A stretch of 64,000 bases of DNA, taken from positions 1 to 64,000 of the forward strand of contig JAHUZV010000019.1 in NCBI GenBank assembly GCA_019264575.1, in the 5' to 3' direction. The translations under genes and the position numbers were made by a program. The stretch is from Vulcanococcus sp. (lineage in GTDB: Bacteria; Cyanobacteriota; Cyanobacteriia; PCC-6307; Cyanobiaceae). Shown here one piece after another: positions 1 through 8,545 of the stretch (positions within the stretch are counted from its first letter, which is position 1; every line of letters begins with the position of its first letter). The notes beneath the pieces were generated by a model that worked only from the letters and a program-made list of their open reading frames with translations, ran no database searches and had not been told where the DNA came from.

Positions 1-92
1 GCTCAGCATGCAGCTGGGCAAGGGATGCCACGAGGACTTGGTTTGGTTTCGCAGCCCCACGCTCTCATGGCTACCTGCCCACCCAATCAGCT

Positions 93-119
93 GAGACTCG
101 TTCTGTTGCAACGGGTCTC
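93..119 (-). terminator. Stem-loop downstream of sbtB
   Basis: A 10-bp stem (GAGACTCGTT pairing with AACGGGTCTC, one G-T wobble) with a 7-nt loop lies about 40 bases past the sbtB stop codon. No clear T-run follows on either strand, so it may be a weak terminator or a 3' stabilising hairpin. The remaining bases of 1-158 show no gene. Confidence 0.4.
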
Positions 120-158
120 GCAGTTGTGTCGGTCAGCCAGGCCGGTTAGTTGTGTTGT

Positions 159-473
159 CTAGAACTTGTGGTCGCGCAATGCCTCGACTTGTGAGATATA
201 GGTGATGATTGAGTAGTCGGCATAGTATTTCCTCTCGACCTCGTGAATGATTTTGTCTGCGAGTTCGCGAGATCCCACTAAAATCTCGATCTTGACATTA
301 GACAAGGTGTGAGACACGCTTGGTTCGCCTGTTGAGCGAACGTTCCGGCTGCCTTCGCCGCCAGCTGCGACCACTGTGTAACCAGTTGCGCCGGCTTCTT
401 TGATCAGCTTGATCAGCTTCTTGGAGAGGATTTCCTCTGCAACGATGACCAGCTTCCAAACCTGTTGGCTCAT
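159..473 (-). CDS. sbtB: SbtB, PII-like regulator of the bicarbonate transporter SbtA
   Basis: A 104-residue PII-superfamily protein, which in cyanobacteria binds adenine nucleotides (cAMP, AMP, ADP, ATP) and controls SbtA. The ATG at 473 gives the expected N-terminus [11 protein letters not shown]. The frame is open further upstream, but that part lies inside the sbtA gene and looks spurious. The ferredoxin-like fold is recognisable ([20 protein letters not shown], then the G-rich T-loop around residues 41-55, then [16 protein letters not shown]). The chain ends at EALRDHKF, so the C-terminal Cys-x-x-x-x-Cys R-loop of Synechocystis SbtB is absent. It lies 34 bases downstream of sbtA, very probably in the same transcript. 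Confidence 0.93.
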   Translation of the reverse strand: MSQQVWKLVIVAEEILSKKLIKLIKEAGATGYTVVAAGGEGSRNVRSTGEPSVSHTLSNVKIEILVGSRELADKIIHEVERKYYADYSIITYISQVEALRDHKF

Positions 474-507
474 GGTTTGATCTCCGTGTTTTGAGTGAGG
501 TGAATCA

Positions 508-1506
508 TTAGCGACCCAGAAGCAATTCGGCAAGTCCGATGAAAAGCGGGATGCAGATCGCGATCGCCACCGGCGTTCCAATTGCAGTTGATGCACCGAT
601 GTAAGCGGAGGGATTCGCTGATGGGATACCGGCGCGAAGAGTGGGTGGGCCTGAGATATCAGAACTGGATGCGGCAATTACAGCCATAACAACTGCGCCT
701 CCAATGCTGAATCCAGTAATCTTGTGAATGATTAGACCGAGGCCAAAGGCCAAGAATCCATGGATGATTGGCGCAAAAAAAGCATAGATGGCAAACCACT
801 GAGCTACTTTGCGAAGCTCATTCATCCTTTGTGCTGCTTCCATGCCCATGATGATCATGAGAACAGCGAGGAAGCCCCGAAACAGTGGATTGAAGAAGCT
901 CTCATAAACCGGTTCTGGCTTTGTGAGGATTCCAAGCGCTACACCCAAGAGCAACGCTGTTACAGCTGAGCTTTGAAGGCTTTCTTTGATGATTGGCCAG
1001 ATCTCAACCTTTTCGCTCGCGTTGCCGGTGGTTTTGCTGATATAGACGCTGGCTACCACGATCGCAGTCACCAGGGCTGGAATATCCATAAATGGATAGA
1101 GAGCCGCTGTCCATGCTTCATAAGGAATCTTGGCTGAATCAAGCTGCGGTAAGACTGCAGCCAGTGTTGATCCACTCACTGCACCAAATAGACCACCAGT
1201 GGCAACCGCATCTGTGACTTTGATGCCAGGCAGCCTGCCAAGAGTGAAGCGACTGATGAAGACAATTCCGATACCAAGCGCCACCGCTGCAACTGCTGGC
1301 AGAAAAATCTCTGCCGGATTCGAGTTGCGGATCGCGATTCCGCCAGTCAGTCCAATTTTCATCAGCAAGAAGAAGCTGATGAATTTGTAAATTGAATCGG
1401 GAATGGCTAGCTGACTTCCCAATGAAGCCACCACAATTCCGCCGATCAAGAACCCTAGCGTTGGTGACTGGAGCTGATCTAAAAAAAGCTTAAGAAATTC
1501 AAGCAC
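508..1506 (-). CDS. sbtA: SbtA, sodium-dependent bicarbonate transporter
   Basis: A 332-residue inner-membrane protein of the SbtA (DUF897) family, a high-affinity Na+/HCO3- symporter of the CO2-concentrating mechanism. It shows about ten hydrophobic segments in two inverted halves and the family stretches [14 protein letters not shown] and [21 protein letters not shown], the latter matching the serine-rich substrate and Na+ site of known SbtA proteins. The start is GTG at 1506. It is followed by sbtB and preceded by a Crp-type regulator read in the same direction about 100 bases upstream, which suggests CO2-responsive control. Base composition is visibly less GC-rich than most of the window. 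Confidence 0.95.
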   Translation of the reverse strand: MLEFLKLFLDQLQSPTLGFLIGGIVVASLGSQLAIPDSIYKFISFFLLMKIGLTGGIAIRNSNPAEIFLPAVAAVALGIGIVFISRFTLGRLPGIKVTDAVATGGLFGAVSGSTLAAVLPQLDSAKIPYEAWTAALYPFMDIPALVTAIVVASVYISKTTGNASEKVEIWPIIKESLQSSAVTALLLGVALGILTKPEPVYESFFNPLFRGFLAVLMIIMGMEAAQRMNELRKVAQWFAIYAFFAPIIHGFLAFGLGLIIHKITGFSIGGAVVMAVIAASSSDISGPPTLRAGIPSANPSAYIGASTAIGTPVAIAICIPLFIGLAELLLGR

Positions 1507-1602
1507 TACGTTCCTCTTTGTTGGGAGTGAAAAGCTGATTGGACCGGTTAGAGACTGCGTGTTGGCGGATCCCTGCTCTTTAGCTTGATCGATATCATTC
1601 TC

Positions 1603-2379
1603 TTAGCTCAGACTTTCAAGCCAGTCCAAGCCTATCTGCGTAAGAATCTCTTCGCCGCTAATAATTTCCAGGTATTTCTTTTGGCGGAACTGACTCAGGC
1701 CCTTTGTCACCGTGACGCGTGACATTCCTGTCATTTCTGCTATTTGGCGATGGGTTAAATTCATTTGATTTAAAGGCATCATGTATCCATTGCTGCTTTC
1801 GCGGCCAAAACGTTTGCTGAGCCAGGTCAGAAGGCTCATCAGCCGTGCATCAACGGGGCGAATGCTTGCGATCTGAAGTAGATCCGCCATCTGTTGAATT
1901 TGCGCTATGCACAGCGAACTGGCTTCGTTTGGATTGAGCTGCTGTTCCTGCACCCTTGCCGTTGACAGTGCTCGCAGCTCAACCGAGCCCTGGCTGAGGG
2001 GCTGCAGGTCGACGAAATCGCCAGGTCCCCAGATTCCAAGCGTGAAGAGTTCGTTCAGCTTTGTGTGCGCAATTGCTCTTAGGTAGCCATCGTTGACGCG
2101 CCAACAGACATGGGTTGGGAGGAGTTGGCCTGCCTCTAGAGCCAGATTCAGGCTGCGGTCTTGCATGGCTGTGTTCATCGCCTGCGCGTGGAGGGGATGG
2201 AATTCCGTTAGTACTGATGCGCACCTCGGAATATTGCGGCAGAACCGTAGGCCTCGTTCCAGATGGTTTGGGGCGGCTTCTGGGAAGCAAATTCCATCGC
2301 TCCTATAAGCATTCCTGAACCTACTTAGTGGCGTAAGTTCTCTGGTTACTTCAAGCTGTTCTACCACTACACGCTGCAT
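1603..2379 (-). CDS. Crp/Fnr-family transcriptional regulator
   Basis: A 258-residue Crp-type regulator. A degenerate cyclic-nucleotide-binding beta-roll occupies about residues 70-130 (ending GIWGPGDFVDL), followed by a dimerisation helix and a C-terminal winged helix with the recognition sequence LTHRQIAEMTGMSRVTVTKG (about 208-227). The helix is typical of the NtcA/Crp family. The first 67 residues do not look like the family, and an internal ATG at 2178 would give a 191-residue protein; the true start is uncertain. Its place just upstream of sbtA-sbtB on the same strand suggests that it controls bicarbonate uptake, but this is inferred from position only. Confidence 0.85.
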   Translation of the reverse strand: MQRVVVEQLEVTRELTPLSRFRNAYRSDGICFPEAAPNHLERGLRFCRNIPRCASVLTEFHPLHAQAMNTAMQDRSLNLALEAGQLLPTHVCWRVNDGYLRAIAHTKLNELFTLGIWGPGDFVDLQPLSQGSVELRALSTARVQEQQLNPNEASSLCIAQIQQMADLLQIASIRPVDARLMSLLTWLSKRFGRESSNGYMMPLNQMNLTHRQIAEMTGMSRVTVTKGLSQFRQKKYLEIISGEEILTQIGLDWLESLS

Positions 2380-2572
2380 CTTTTGCGGCTGGATTCAACT
2401 GGTCTTGGTGGTCGGACCTTGAATGCCGTCTGGATTTATCGTTTGAGCATTGTGTTGAAACCTGATAGCCCACTCTTTGTATCTGGGTACATCCCGGATA
2501 GTTCTCTGGCTACCAGGTGTTGTGTCTGCGGGTTGTTGCCGCTTAAGTTGCTTCTCGATTGACCAGCTCTGA

Positions 2573-3418
2573 TTGCAGGCCTACTTCAGCCGCAAGATCT
2601 GTCTGACGACCCGCCATGGCAAGCACCGTGCTCTGGCGTTGCCTTTCCGCTTGGGGTTAGGTGCTGAGCTGCACGTGTGTGATCTCGATACGGACCAGCT
2701 CGGAACGTTTAGCGGCGAGATCCACCGCATGCATGAAGCCTTGGAGACTTGTCGAATCAAGGCCAGGATGGGGATGTCTGCCTCTGGTCTTCCAATCGGG
2801 ATTGCCAGTGAGGCCAGCTTTGGGCCACACCCCGCCATGCCAATGCTGGCGGTGGGTCAGGAGTTATTGATTTTCCTCGATCTTGAGCGCGATCTTTGCG
2901 TGCTGGAGCAGCGGCTCGAGTGGCGAACGAACTACAGCCAGACCTTGCTGGAGTCCGATGATCAGCTGGCGCCTTGGCTGGCGCAGGTGAAGTTTCCCTC
3001 TCACTCTGTGATTGCGCGCCCGGCGACGGCGCAGGTTGGAGTGCTGTTGAAGGGGCTCAACACTAACGAGTCGCTGGCTGATGCCATCAGCCTCTGCCGC
3101 GCCGCCGACCCAGACGGGCGCGTTTGGCTGGAAACCGACATGCGGGCCCACTGCAATCCCACCCGCATGCGCTCGATCCGCCGGTTGGGCATTTCCCTGG
3201 TGCACCGGCTGCGCAGCCCTTGCCCCGAGTGCGGCAGCCCTGGTTGGGGTTTGCTCGAAACCAAGCCCGGCTTGCCTTGCAGTGATTGCGGCACTGCCAC
3301 CGAGCTCACCCTCAGTGAGATCTGGGGCTGCCAGCAGTGCGGCGCCCGCCGCGCACAACCCCGCCGCGATGGTCGGCTCCAGGCCGATCCCGGTCAGTGC
3401 CCCTGGTGCAATCCCTAG
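2573..3418 (+). CDS. DUF6671 family protein with zinc ribbons
   Basis: A 281-residue soluble protein of the uncharacterised DUF6671 family, recognised from the order of blocks: TRHGKHRALALPF, then DTDQLGTFSGEIHR, IGIASEASFGPHPAMP and LLIFLDLERDLCVLEQR. The C-terminal 70 residues carry three CxxC pairs (CPEC, CSDC, CQQC) and a final CPWC, suggesting two zinc ribbons. The start is a TTG at 2573 with a poor ribosome-binding site. It is divergent from the Crp-type gene. The function of the family is unknown. Confidence 0.8.
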   Translation: MQAYFSRKICLTTRHGKHRALALPFRLGLGAELHVCDLDTDQLGTFSGEIHRMHEALETCRIKARMGMSASGLPIGIASEASFGPHPAMPMLAVGQELLIFLDLERDLCVLEQRLEWRTNYSQTLLESDDQLAPWLAQVKFPSHSVIARPATAQVGVLLKGLNTNESLADAISLCRAADPDGRVWLETDMRAHCNPTRMRSIRRLGISLVHRLRSPCPECGSPGWGLLETKPGLPCSDCGTATELTLSEIWGCQQCGARRAQPRRDGRLQADPGQCPWCNP

Positions 3419-3467
3419 CCCGATCGCCCGAATCCGTCATCCTGGATCAAGCAGCCCCCCATCGCTG

Positions 3468-4580
3468 ATGGTTCAGCCCACCAGCCTTGCTTCCCTGGAG
3501 GCCGGCTTTGAGCGTGAGGCTCGCCTGGATGAGCCCTTTGTGGTGCTCACCGTGGCGGCGAGCCTGATCGCCACCCTCGGTTTGTTGGCTGATAGCCCTG
3601 CCGTGGTGATCGGGGCGATGTTGATCGCTCCTTGGATCCTGCCGTTGCGCAGTGCCTCTTTCGCCATCGTGGAGGGGCGCCTTCCGCTGGTGGGTCGGGC
3701 GCTGCTCACCCTGGCGGCGGGTGTGGCGATCACCATGGCGCTCTCGGCGGGGTTGGGCTGGCTGGCACGCCTGCCGGTACTGGGCGATGAGGTGCTGCGC
3801 CGCACCACCCCAAACCTTTTGGATCTCGGCATTGCTTTGGTGGCCGGTTCGATTGCCACCTATGGCCGGCTGCGTCCGGAGGCGGTGTCGTCGATCGCGG
3901 GTACCGCGATCGCGGTGGCCTTGGTGCCACCGGTGTGTGTGCTCGGCCTGCTGCTTTCGATTCAGCAGTGGGGGCCGGCCCGCGGTGCTGCCCTGCTGTT
4001 CGCCGCCAATCTGCTGGGCATCCTTTCGGGCGGCCTGCTCACCCTGGTGGTGAGCCAGGCCAGCCTGCGCCAACAGCTCTGGCGTAGCCGCATCGGCCTG
4101 GTGAGCTTGCTGCTCACCGGATTGCTGTTGATTCCCCTCACCGGCAGCTTCCTTAGCCTTGTGAAGCAGGCGCAGCGCCGCCAGGCCCTGCAGCAGGTGG
4201 AGCGGGCGATCACCGAGAGCCTGCGGCAGCGCACCATCACGCTTGGCAAGGATTCGGAGCTCACCGGTGTTTCGATTGATTGGAATCAGAATCCGCCGCT
4301 GATCAAGGCCGCGGTGAGTGTGAGCCGGCCGAATTTGCCCACCTCGAAGCAGGTGGCCGCCGTTCAAGACTTCATCAATAAGCAGCAGGGTTTCAACTTC
4401 CGCCTGTTGGTGCAACGGGTGTCGATCGATGTGATCGGTCCGGAAGCTGCTCCTAATCCAGAGCCTGTGAGCGTGGAGGAAGCCGTTCCCAAAGCCCAGC
4501 CGGCACGATCCCCCCAGCCGGCCTCCATCACGGCAGATCAGCCCCAGGCAGACAACAAGCCGCCCTTAGCCGACAATTGA
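3468..4580 (+). CDS. DUF389 membrane protein
   Basis: A 370-residue membrane protein of the DUF389 family. The diagnostic core DSPAVVIGAMLIAPWILPL is present near residues 47-65, followed by about five further membrane segments. A soluble C-terminal domain (about 235-330) and a Pro/Ala-rich tail finish the protein. The ATG at 3468 is preferred because the frame upstream overlaps the DUF6671 gene and encodes nothing recognisable. It starts 50 bases after the previous gene and 19 bases separate it from the next, so the three may share a transcript. Molecular function is not established. Confidence 0.88.
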   Translation: MVQPTSLASLEAGFEREARLDEPFVVLTVAASLIATLGLLADSPAVVIGAMLIAPWILPLRSASFAIVEGRLPLVGRALLTLAAGVAITMALSAGLGWLARLPVLGDEVLRRTTPNLLDLGIALVAGSIATYGRLRPEAVSSIAGTAIAVALVPPVCVLGLLLSIQQWGPARGAALLFAANLLGILSGGLLTLVVSQASLRQQLWRSRIGLVSLLLTGLLLIPLTGSFLSLVKQAQRRQALQQVERAITESLRQRTITLGKDSELTGVSIDWNQNPPLIKAAVSVSRPNLPTSKQVAAVQDFINKQQGFNFRLLVQRVSIDVIGPEAAPNPEPVSVEEAVPKAQPARSPQPASITADQPQADNKPPLADN

Positions 4581-4599
4581 GCGGTCTGTTGATCGCTAC

Positions 4600-5685
4600 A
4601 TGCCCTACGCCCTGAGTGCGTTTGAGATCGTCGCCGGCATCCTGTTGCTGTTTGCCGGCGGTGAGCTGTTTGTTGCTGGCTCGGTGGCGCTCTCGCTGCT
4701 TTTCGGCATTCCTCAGATCGTGATCGGCCTCACGGTGGTTTCGATGGGTACGAGTGCCCCGGAACTGTTCGTGAGCCTGCTCTCCACCATCCAAGGGGGG
4801 GCCGGTGGTGACGCCATCGCCGTCAGCAACGTGGTGGGCTCCAACATCTTCAATGTGTTGATCGTGCTTGGTGCCAGTGCAGTTGTGATGCCGCTGCGGG
4901 TGAAGAGCCGCCTGGTGCGCCGGGATGTGCCGCTTTTGCTCGGCGTTTCAATGGCGACCTGGGGTATGGCCTCCGGTGGCCGGCTCACCTGGGTCGCTGG
5001 CCTGGCTTTGATCACCGGCACGGTGATCAATCTGCTCTGGGAAATCCGCAGCGCCAAGGAGGAATCCTCCGAAGCGTCTGACGACATGGACACGGATGGG
5101 GCCGCTCCTGCCCCGGTTGCTGCTGCGAAGTTGGCGGCAGGGCTTGGTCTGCTGGTGCTGGGCTCGCAGGTGTTGGTGAAAGGTGCGATCGCGGCTGCCC
5201 AAGGCCTGGGCGTCAGCGAAACCGTGATCGGTCTCACGATCGTGGCCGCTGGCACCTCGATGCCAGAGCTGGTCACCTCGTTGGTGGCCGCCTATCGCGG
5301 CAAGGCTGATCTGGCCATTGGCAATGTGGTGGGCAGCAACCTGCTCAACCAGCTGGTGATCCTCGGCCTTTGTGCTCTGGTTTCCGGTGAGCGCGGCCTG
5401 GGTGTGGATCCGGTGATGCTGGTCCGCGACTTTCCGATCATGGTGCTCACCACCCTGGCTTGCTTGCCCATCTTCTGGACAGGTGGCGTGATCACACGGC
5501 TGGAAGGTTGGATCCTGATCGCGCTCTATGGCCTTTATGTCATCGAGCAGATCCTCTCGAGCACCGCTTCCACGGCCAGTGATGAGTTCCGGCTCATCAC
5601 CTTGGTTGCCATCCTCCCGGCTCTGCTGATCTTCTTGGTGTGGACGGTCCTGCGCTGGAAGAAGAACCGTCACCAGCTCGCCTGA
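4600..5685 (+). CDS. CaCA-family sodium/calcium exchanger
   Basis: A 361-residue inner-membrane exchanger of the Ca2+/cation antiporter family (YrbG-like). The two inverted alpha repeats are both intact: GTSAPELFVSLLSTIQGG with SNVVGSNIFN in the N-terminal half, and GTSMPELVTSLVAAYRGKAD with GNVVGSNLLN in the C-terminal half. A short acidic linker (EESSEASDDMD, about residues 153-163) separates them, as in bacterial members that move Ca2+ or Na+. The start is ATG at 4600. Ion preference cannot be read from the sequence. Confidence 0.92.
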   Translation: MPYALSAFEIVAGILLLFAGGELFVAGSVALSLLFGIPQIVIGLTVVSMGTSAPELFVSLLSTIQGGAGGDAIAVSNVVGSNIFNVLIVLGASAVVMPLRVKSRLVRRDVPLLLGVSMATWGMASGGRLTWVAGLALITGTVINLLWEIRSAKEESSEASDDMDTDGAAPAPVAAAKLAAGLGLLVLGSQVLVKGAIAAAQGLGVSETVIGLTIVAAGTSMPELVTSLVAAYRGKADLAIGNVVGSNLLNQLVILGLCALVSGERGLGVDPVMLVRDFPIMVLTTLACLPIFWTGGVITRLEGWILIALYGLYVIEQILSSTASTASDEFRLITLVAILPALLIFLVWTVLRWKKNRHQLA

Positions 5686-5692
5686 TCGAGGA

Positions 5693-5926
5693 TCAGCCGA
5701 CCAGCAGCGCGGGGATCTTCGCCACGTTGAGCCCCGCGCTGCTGGCATCTCTGCAGAGGGCTTCACAGCTTTCGCTCTTCAGGCGCACAGCACCCGAGCA
5801 GATCAGATCCCAGGTGCTGGTCTCGAAGTGGGTCTGCAGCCAGAGCATCCCCATCACCGAACGGGGCTCGAGCTTGAAGCTGTCGCCCTTGGCGGTGAGG
5901 CTCAGATCTGTGCCGTGGCGATCCAT
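5693..5926 (-). CDS. Small conserved hypothetical protein
   Basis: A 77-residue soluble protein starting MDRHGTDLSLTAKGD, convergent with the CaCA gene (7-base gap). The N-terminal part reads as a short beta-rich domain (DSFKLEPRSVMGMLWLQTHF) and the end is hydrophobic (GLNVAKIPALLVG). I recognise the pattern as a small cyanobacterial protein of unknown function but cannot name a family. A strong terminator just upstream separates it from the next gene on this strand. Confidence 0.65.
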   Translation of the reverse strand: MDRHGTDLSLTAKGDSFKLEPRSVMGMLWLQTHFETSTWDLICSGAVRLKSESCEALCRDASSAGLNVAKIPALLVG

Positions 5927-5940
5927 GACCCAACAAAAAA

Positions 5941-5963
5941 CCTCCCCCCATTGGAGGGGGAGG
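5941..5963 (-). terminator. Rho-independent terminator after the DUF4278 gene
   Basis: Read on the minus strand, a perfect 8-bp stem (CCTCCCCC/GGGGGAGG) with a 7-nt loop is followed directly by six T residues. It sits 49 bases downstream of the DUF4278 stop codon and just upstream of the 77-residue gene. Confidence 0.88.
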
Positions 5964-6012
5964 TTGCGCGGGCTGTCGTAACAACAGCCACCAATTGAGG
6001 AACGTGTGGTCC

Positions 6013-6228
6013 TCAGCCCTGATTCACCTGCTGGGCAGCCTCGGCTTGGCGGTGGTGGTAGGCGTGGCCGCGGTACTGCAGTTCCACTTCGGTATCTACT
6101 GGAGCGGCTTCATGGCGCAGGGGAGCGTCGTAGTGCTGACCGCGGTAGGCGTGATCCACCGGTTGGGCGCTGGGCTGTTCGTGGCTGGCGTTGTCGTAGC
6201 TGACGCCGCGGTATTGAAGTTTGGTCAT
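6013..6228 (-). CDS. DUF4278 small protein
   Basis: A 71-residue protein of the cyanobacterial DUF4278 type, with the signature opening MTKLQYRGVSYD and a second copy of the same motif (ELQYRGHAYHH). The rest is His- and Gln-rich and polar. Proteins of this type are common in cyanobacteria and have no known function. The ATG at 6228 is preceded on the minus strand by a GAGG-type ribosome-binding site, and a good terminator follows at 5941-5963, so it is probably a single-gene transcript. Confidence 0.82.
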   Translation of the reverse strand: MTKLQYRGVSYDNASHEQPSAQPVDHAYRGQHYDAPLRHEAAPVDTEVELQYRGHAYHHRQAEAAQQVNQG

Positions 6229-6391
6229 GGGATGGGCCTCGAAGGGTTGAGGAGGGTCTGCTGTCAGACGGGTCCGCTTCGTGGGAAGGAGCGTTGCTTC
6301 GCCTAGCGGTGGGCTACTTCCGGTGAACCAGGGCCCAAGGGCGGCTCACCCAACGTTTTGTCCTTCTGGGGAAGTTCTACCGAATCGAGAC

Positions 6392-6406
6392 TGTTCATGG
6401 TGAACA
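6392..6406. promoter_or_regulatory. Palindrome TGTTCA-TGG-TGAACA
   Basis: A perfect 6-bp inverted repeat with a 3-bp spacer, in a locally AT-rich stretch between two divergent genes. The size and symmetry fit a dimeric repressor or activator site, but I do not know which protein would bind it. Confidence 0.35.
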
Positions 6407-6506
6407 TTTTGCCCCTTTCTTTACAAAAAGATGGTCGTCAATGTGCTTGTGCAAGCTTTTGTTCGGCGAATCCATTGCTGCGCCTGCTGGGGCGATCCGC
6501 CGTTTT

Positions 6507-6548
6507 GTAGCGGCGGTAACAATCGGTGGCGCTGGGATCGCGAATGAT
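6507..6548 (+). promoter_or_regulatory. NtcA-like class II promoter of amt
   Basis: GTA-N8-AAC at 6507-6520 differs from the NtcA consensus GTA-N8-TAC at one base. An AATGAT -10 element lies at 6543-6548. With a start near 6555, the NtcA half-site centre falls at about -41.5, the spacing expected of NtcA-activated (class II) promoters, about 40 bases before the amt ATG. Confidence 0.55.
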
Positions 6549-6593
6549 CTGTGGCCAATGGCGGATCACCGCCATCACCAACCAGCGATTTTT

Positions 6594-8057
6594 ATGACTG
6601 TTGCCTCGCCCTCTTCTCGGCGCCGGCCGAGAAGTTTGCAGGAAGCGAGTCTGTTGGAGGCTCCTGAGCTGCTGCTGCGCAAAGTTCGCGGCCTTTCCTC
6701 CAACCGCACGCTCACCTGGCTGGCCTGTATCCCCATCGCACTGATGGGTCTGGGTCTGTTCAATTTGGCCGCCCATGCCGCCGAGCTCCCTGAGCTCACG
6801 CCGGCATTCCTGGCCAACAACATGTTCCTGTTGATCTGCGCCGCGCTGGTGATCTTCATGAACGCCGGCTTTGCCATGGTGGAAGCCGGGATGTGTCGCC
6901 AGAAGAACGCCGTCAACATCCTTGCCAAGAACCTGATCGTTTTCGCCCTGGCGGTAACGGCCTACTGGTTCATCGGCTACAAGATCATGTACAACGCCGA
7001 TTGGGTGATTCCCGGTTGGTTCAAGTTCGGCGGTCTCTTCTTCGATCCCACCGTCACCCCCGAAATGGTGACGAACGGTTCGCTGGTTCCGAGCGTCGAT
7101 TTCCTGTTCCAGGCTGCCTTTGCTGGCACAGCCGCCACGATCGTGTCGGGTCTGGTGGCTGAGCGCATCAAGTTCGGCGAGTTCGTGATCTTCTCGCTGG
7201 TGTTGGTGGGCATCCTCTACCCGATCTCCGGTTCCTGGCAGTGGAACTTCCCCGACGACGCTGGTGTTGGTGGCGGCTGGCTGAACCGTCTCGGCTTCAT
7301 CGACTTCGCCGGTTCCACCGTGGTTCACTCCTTCGGTGCCTGGGCTGGTCTGGTGGGTGCCATGCTCCTCGGCCCCCGCATCGGCAAGTTTGTGGATGGC
7401 AAAACGCAGGCCATCCCTGGTCACAACCTCTCGATTGCCACCCTCGGCTGCCTGATCCTCTGGCTTGGCTGGTACGGCTTCAACCCCGGTTCCTGGCTGT
7501 CGATGGCACCTGAAGTGCCTTACATCGCCGTAACCACCACCCTCGGCGCTGCCGGCGGCGGCATCGCTGCCACCCTGCTGAGCCAGTTCACCGGTGGTAA
7601 GCCCGACCTCACCATGACCATCAACGGCATCCTGGCCGGCCTGGTGGGTGTGACAGCTGGTTGCGATGGCTTCTCGATGCCTGCTGCCTGGGTGGTTGGC
7701 TTCATTGCCGGCATCCTCGTGGTGTTTTCCGTGGCCTGGGTTGATGGCCTGAAGATCGACGATCCGGTGGGTGCCTTCTCTGTGCACGGCACCTGCGGCA
7801 TCTGGGCCACCCTGGCTGTGGGCTTGTTCAACGTCGACAAGGGTCTGTTCACCGGCCATGGCTTCAGCCAGCTCGGCATTCAGATCGTGGGTGTGCTGGC
7901 CTTCGCGATCTTCGCGATCGTGAGCAGCTTCATCGTCTGGTCGATCATCGGTGCCATCTTTGGTGGCATCCGCGTCACCGAGAAGGAAGAGATCGAAGGT
8001 CTCGACATCGGTGAGCACGGCATGGAGGCCTACCCCGACTTCGCTTCTGCCAAGTGA
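6594..8057 (+). CDS. amt: Ammonium transporter (Amt family)
   Basis: A 487-residue Amt/MEP/Rh channel moving ammonium across the inner membrane. A basic N-terminus and a signal-like segment (LMGLGLFNLAAHAAE) precede eleven membrane helices. The signature DFAGSTVVHSFGAWAGLVGA supplies the first pore histidine and FSVHGTCGIWATLAVG the second. The cytoplasmic tail (RVTEKEEIEGLDIGEHG, ending near YPDF) is the region that contacts a PII protein in other Amts. The ATG at 6594 is preferred over an upstream ATG at 6441 because the promoter lies between them. An NtcA-like promoter precedes it and a terminator follows, so it is probably monocistronic and nitrogen-regulated. Confidence 0.96.
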   Translation: MTVASPSSRRRPRSLQEASLLEAPELLLRKVRGLSSNRTLTWLACIPIALMGLGLFNLAAHAAELPELTPAFLANNMFLLICAALVIFMNAGFAMVEAGMCRQKNAVNILAKNLIVFALAVTAYWFIGYKIMYNADWVIPGWFKFGGLFFDPTVTPEMVTNGSLVPSVDFLFQAAFAGTAATIVSGLVAERIKFGEFVIFSLVLVGILYPISGSWQWNFPDDAGVGGGWLNRLGFIDFAGSTVVHSFGAWAGLVGAMLLGPRIGKFVDGKTQAIPGHNLSIATLGCLILWLGWYGFNPGSWLSMAPEVPYIAVTTTLGAAGGGIAATLLSQFTGGKPDLTMTINGILAGLVGVTAGCDGFSMPAAWVVGFIAGILVVFSVAWVDGLKIDDPVGAFSVHGTCGIWATLAVGLFNVDKGLFTGHGFSQLGIQIVGVLAFAIFAIVSSFIVWSIIGAIFGGIRVTEKEEIEGLDIGEHGMEAYPDFASAK

Positions 8058-8081
8058 TCGTCGGCTCCTGCTGACCGCTCC

Positions 8082-8105
8082 AGCCCGCCGCGAGGCGGGC
8101 TTTTT
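8082..8105 (+). terminator. Rho-independent terminator of amt
   Basis: A perfect 8-bp stem (AGCCCGCC/GGCGGGCT) with a 4-nt loop runs straight into TTTTT, 25 bases after the amt stop codon. Confidence 0.93.
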
Positions 8106-8144
8106 GTTGCTCTGTCATCCTGAGGCCGTGTTGCCGTAGCGGCC

Positions 8145-8468
8145 GTGGCCTGCCCCAGCTGTGGCGCTCGCCTGGCGGCGGTGTCGACAGAGCCCCCGAT
8201 CCGCCTGATCTGCGCAGGTTGCGGACGCCCCTTGCCAGTGAAGCCGCCGCTGCCGGCTTATCTGTGGTGGACGCGCAATGCACGCCGCTGGCTGATTCTC
8301 CTGTTGTTGGTGGTGCCACCCTTGCTGCTGCTTGGCCTACCGCCGCTCAACGAACGAAGGGTTGATCGCGGGGAGAGTTCCCGGCTCGGACGCGTGACCA
8401 CGGGCCGTGCGTCCCAGGGCAAGCCAGGGCAGGCCTCAAGCCTTCCACCCTCATCCGCTCATCGCTGA
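8145..8468 (+). CDS. Small zinc-ribbon membrane protein (first of a tandem pair)
   Basis: A 107-residue protein starting at a GTG. The first 28 residues form a CxxC...CxxC zinc ribbon (MACPSCGARL then ICAGCGRPLP), followed by one strongly hydrophobic segment (LILLLLVVPPLLLLGLP, about residues 50-67). The tail is polar, Ser/Gly/Arg-rich and probably disordered. The ribbon resembles that of the next gene (8546), suggesting a local duplication. Function unknown. Confidence 0.6.
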   Translation: MACPSCGARLAAVSTEPPIRLICAGCGRPLPVKPPLPAYLWWTRNARRWLILLLLVVPPLLLLGLPPLNERRVDRGESSRLGRVTTGRASQGKPGQASSLPPSSAHR

Positions 8469-8545
8469 CTGGGCCGAAGCGTTCAAATTGAACAGTCAGG
8501 CGCCACGTTCCGATTCAGCGTCGGCTGTCTGCACGCGATCGAGCT

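Larger units (their letters stand above)
6229..6593 (+). other. Divergent intergenic region between DUF4278 gene and amt
   Basis: A 365-base gap holding the promoters of the DUF4278 gene (leftward) and amt (rightward). It contains the palindrome at 6392-6406 and the NtcA-type promoter at 6507-6548. The frame from 6441 into amt is open but encodes no recognisable sequence before the ATG at 6594. I see no RNA gene in it. Confidence 0.6.

Noticed and set aside
6438..8018. A 526-codon minus-strand frame opposite amt
   Set aside because: It is the mirror of a strongly supported gene, is His/Gln/Glu-rich without domains, and arises from GC-rich codon bias.
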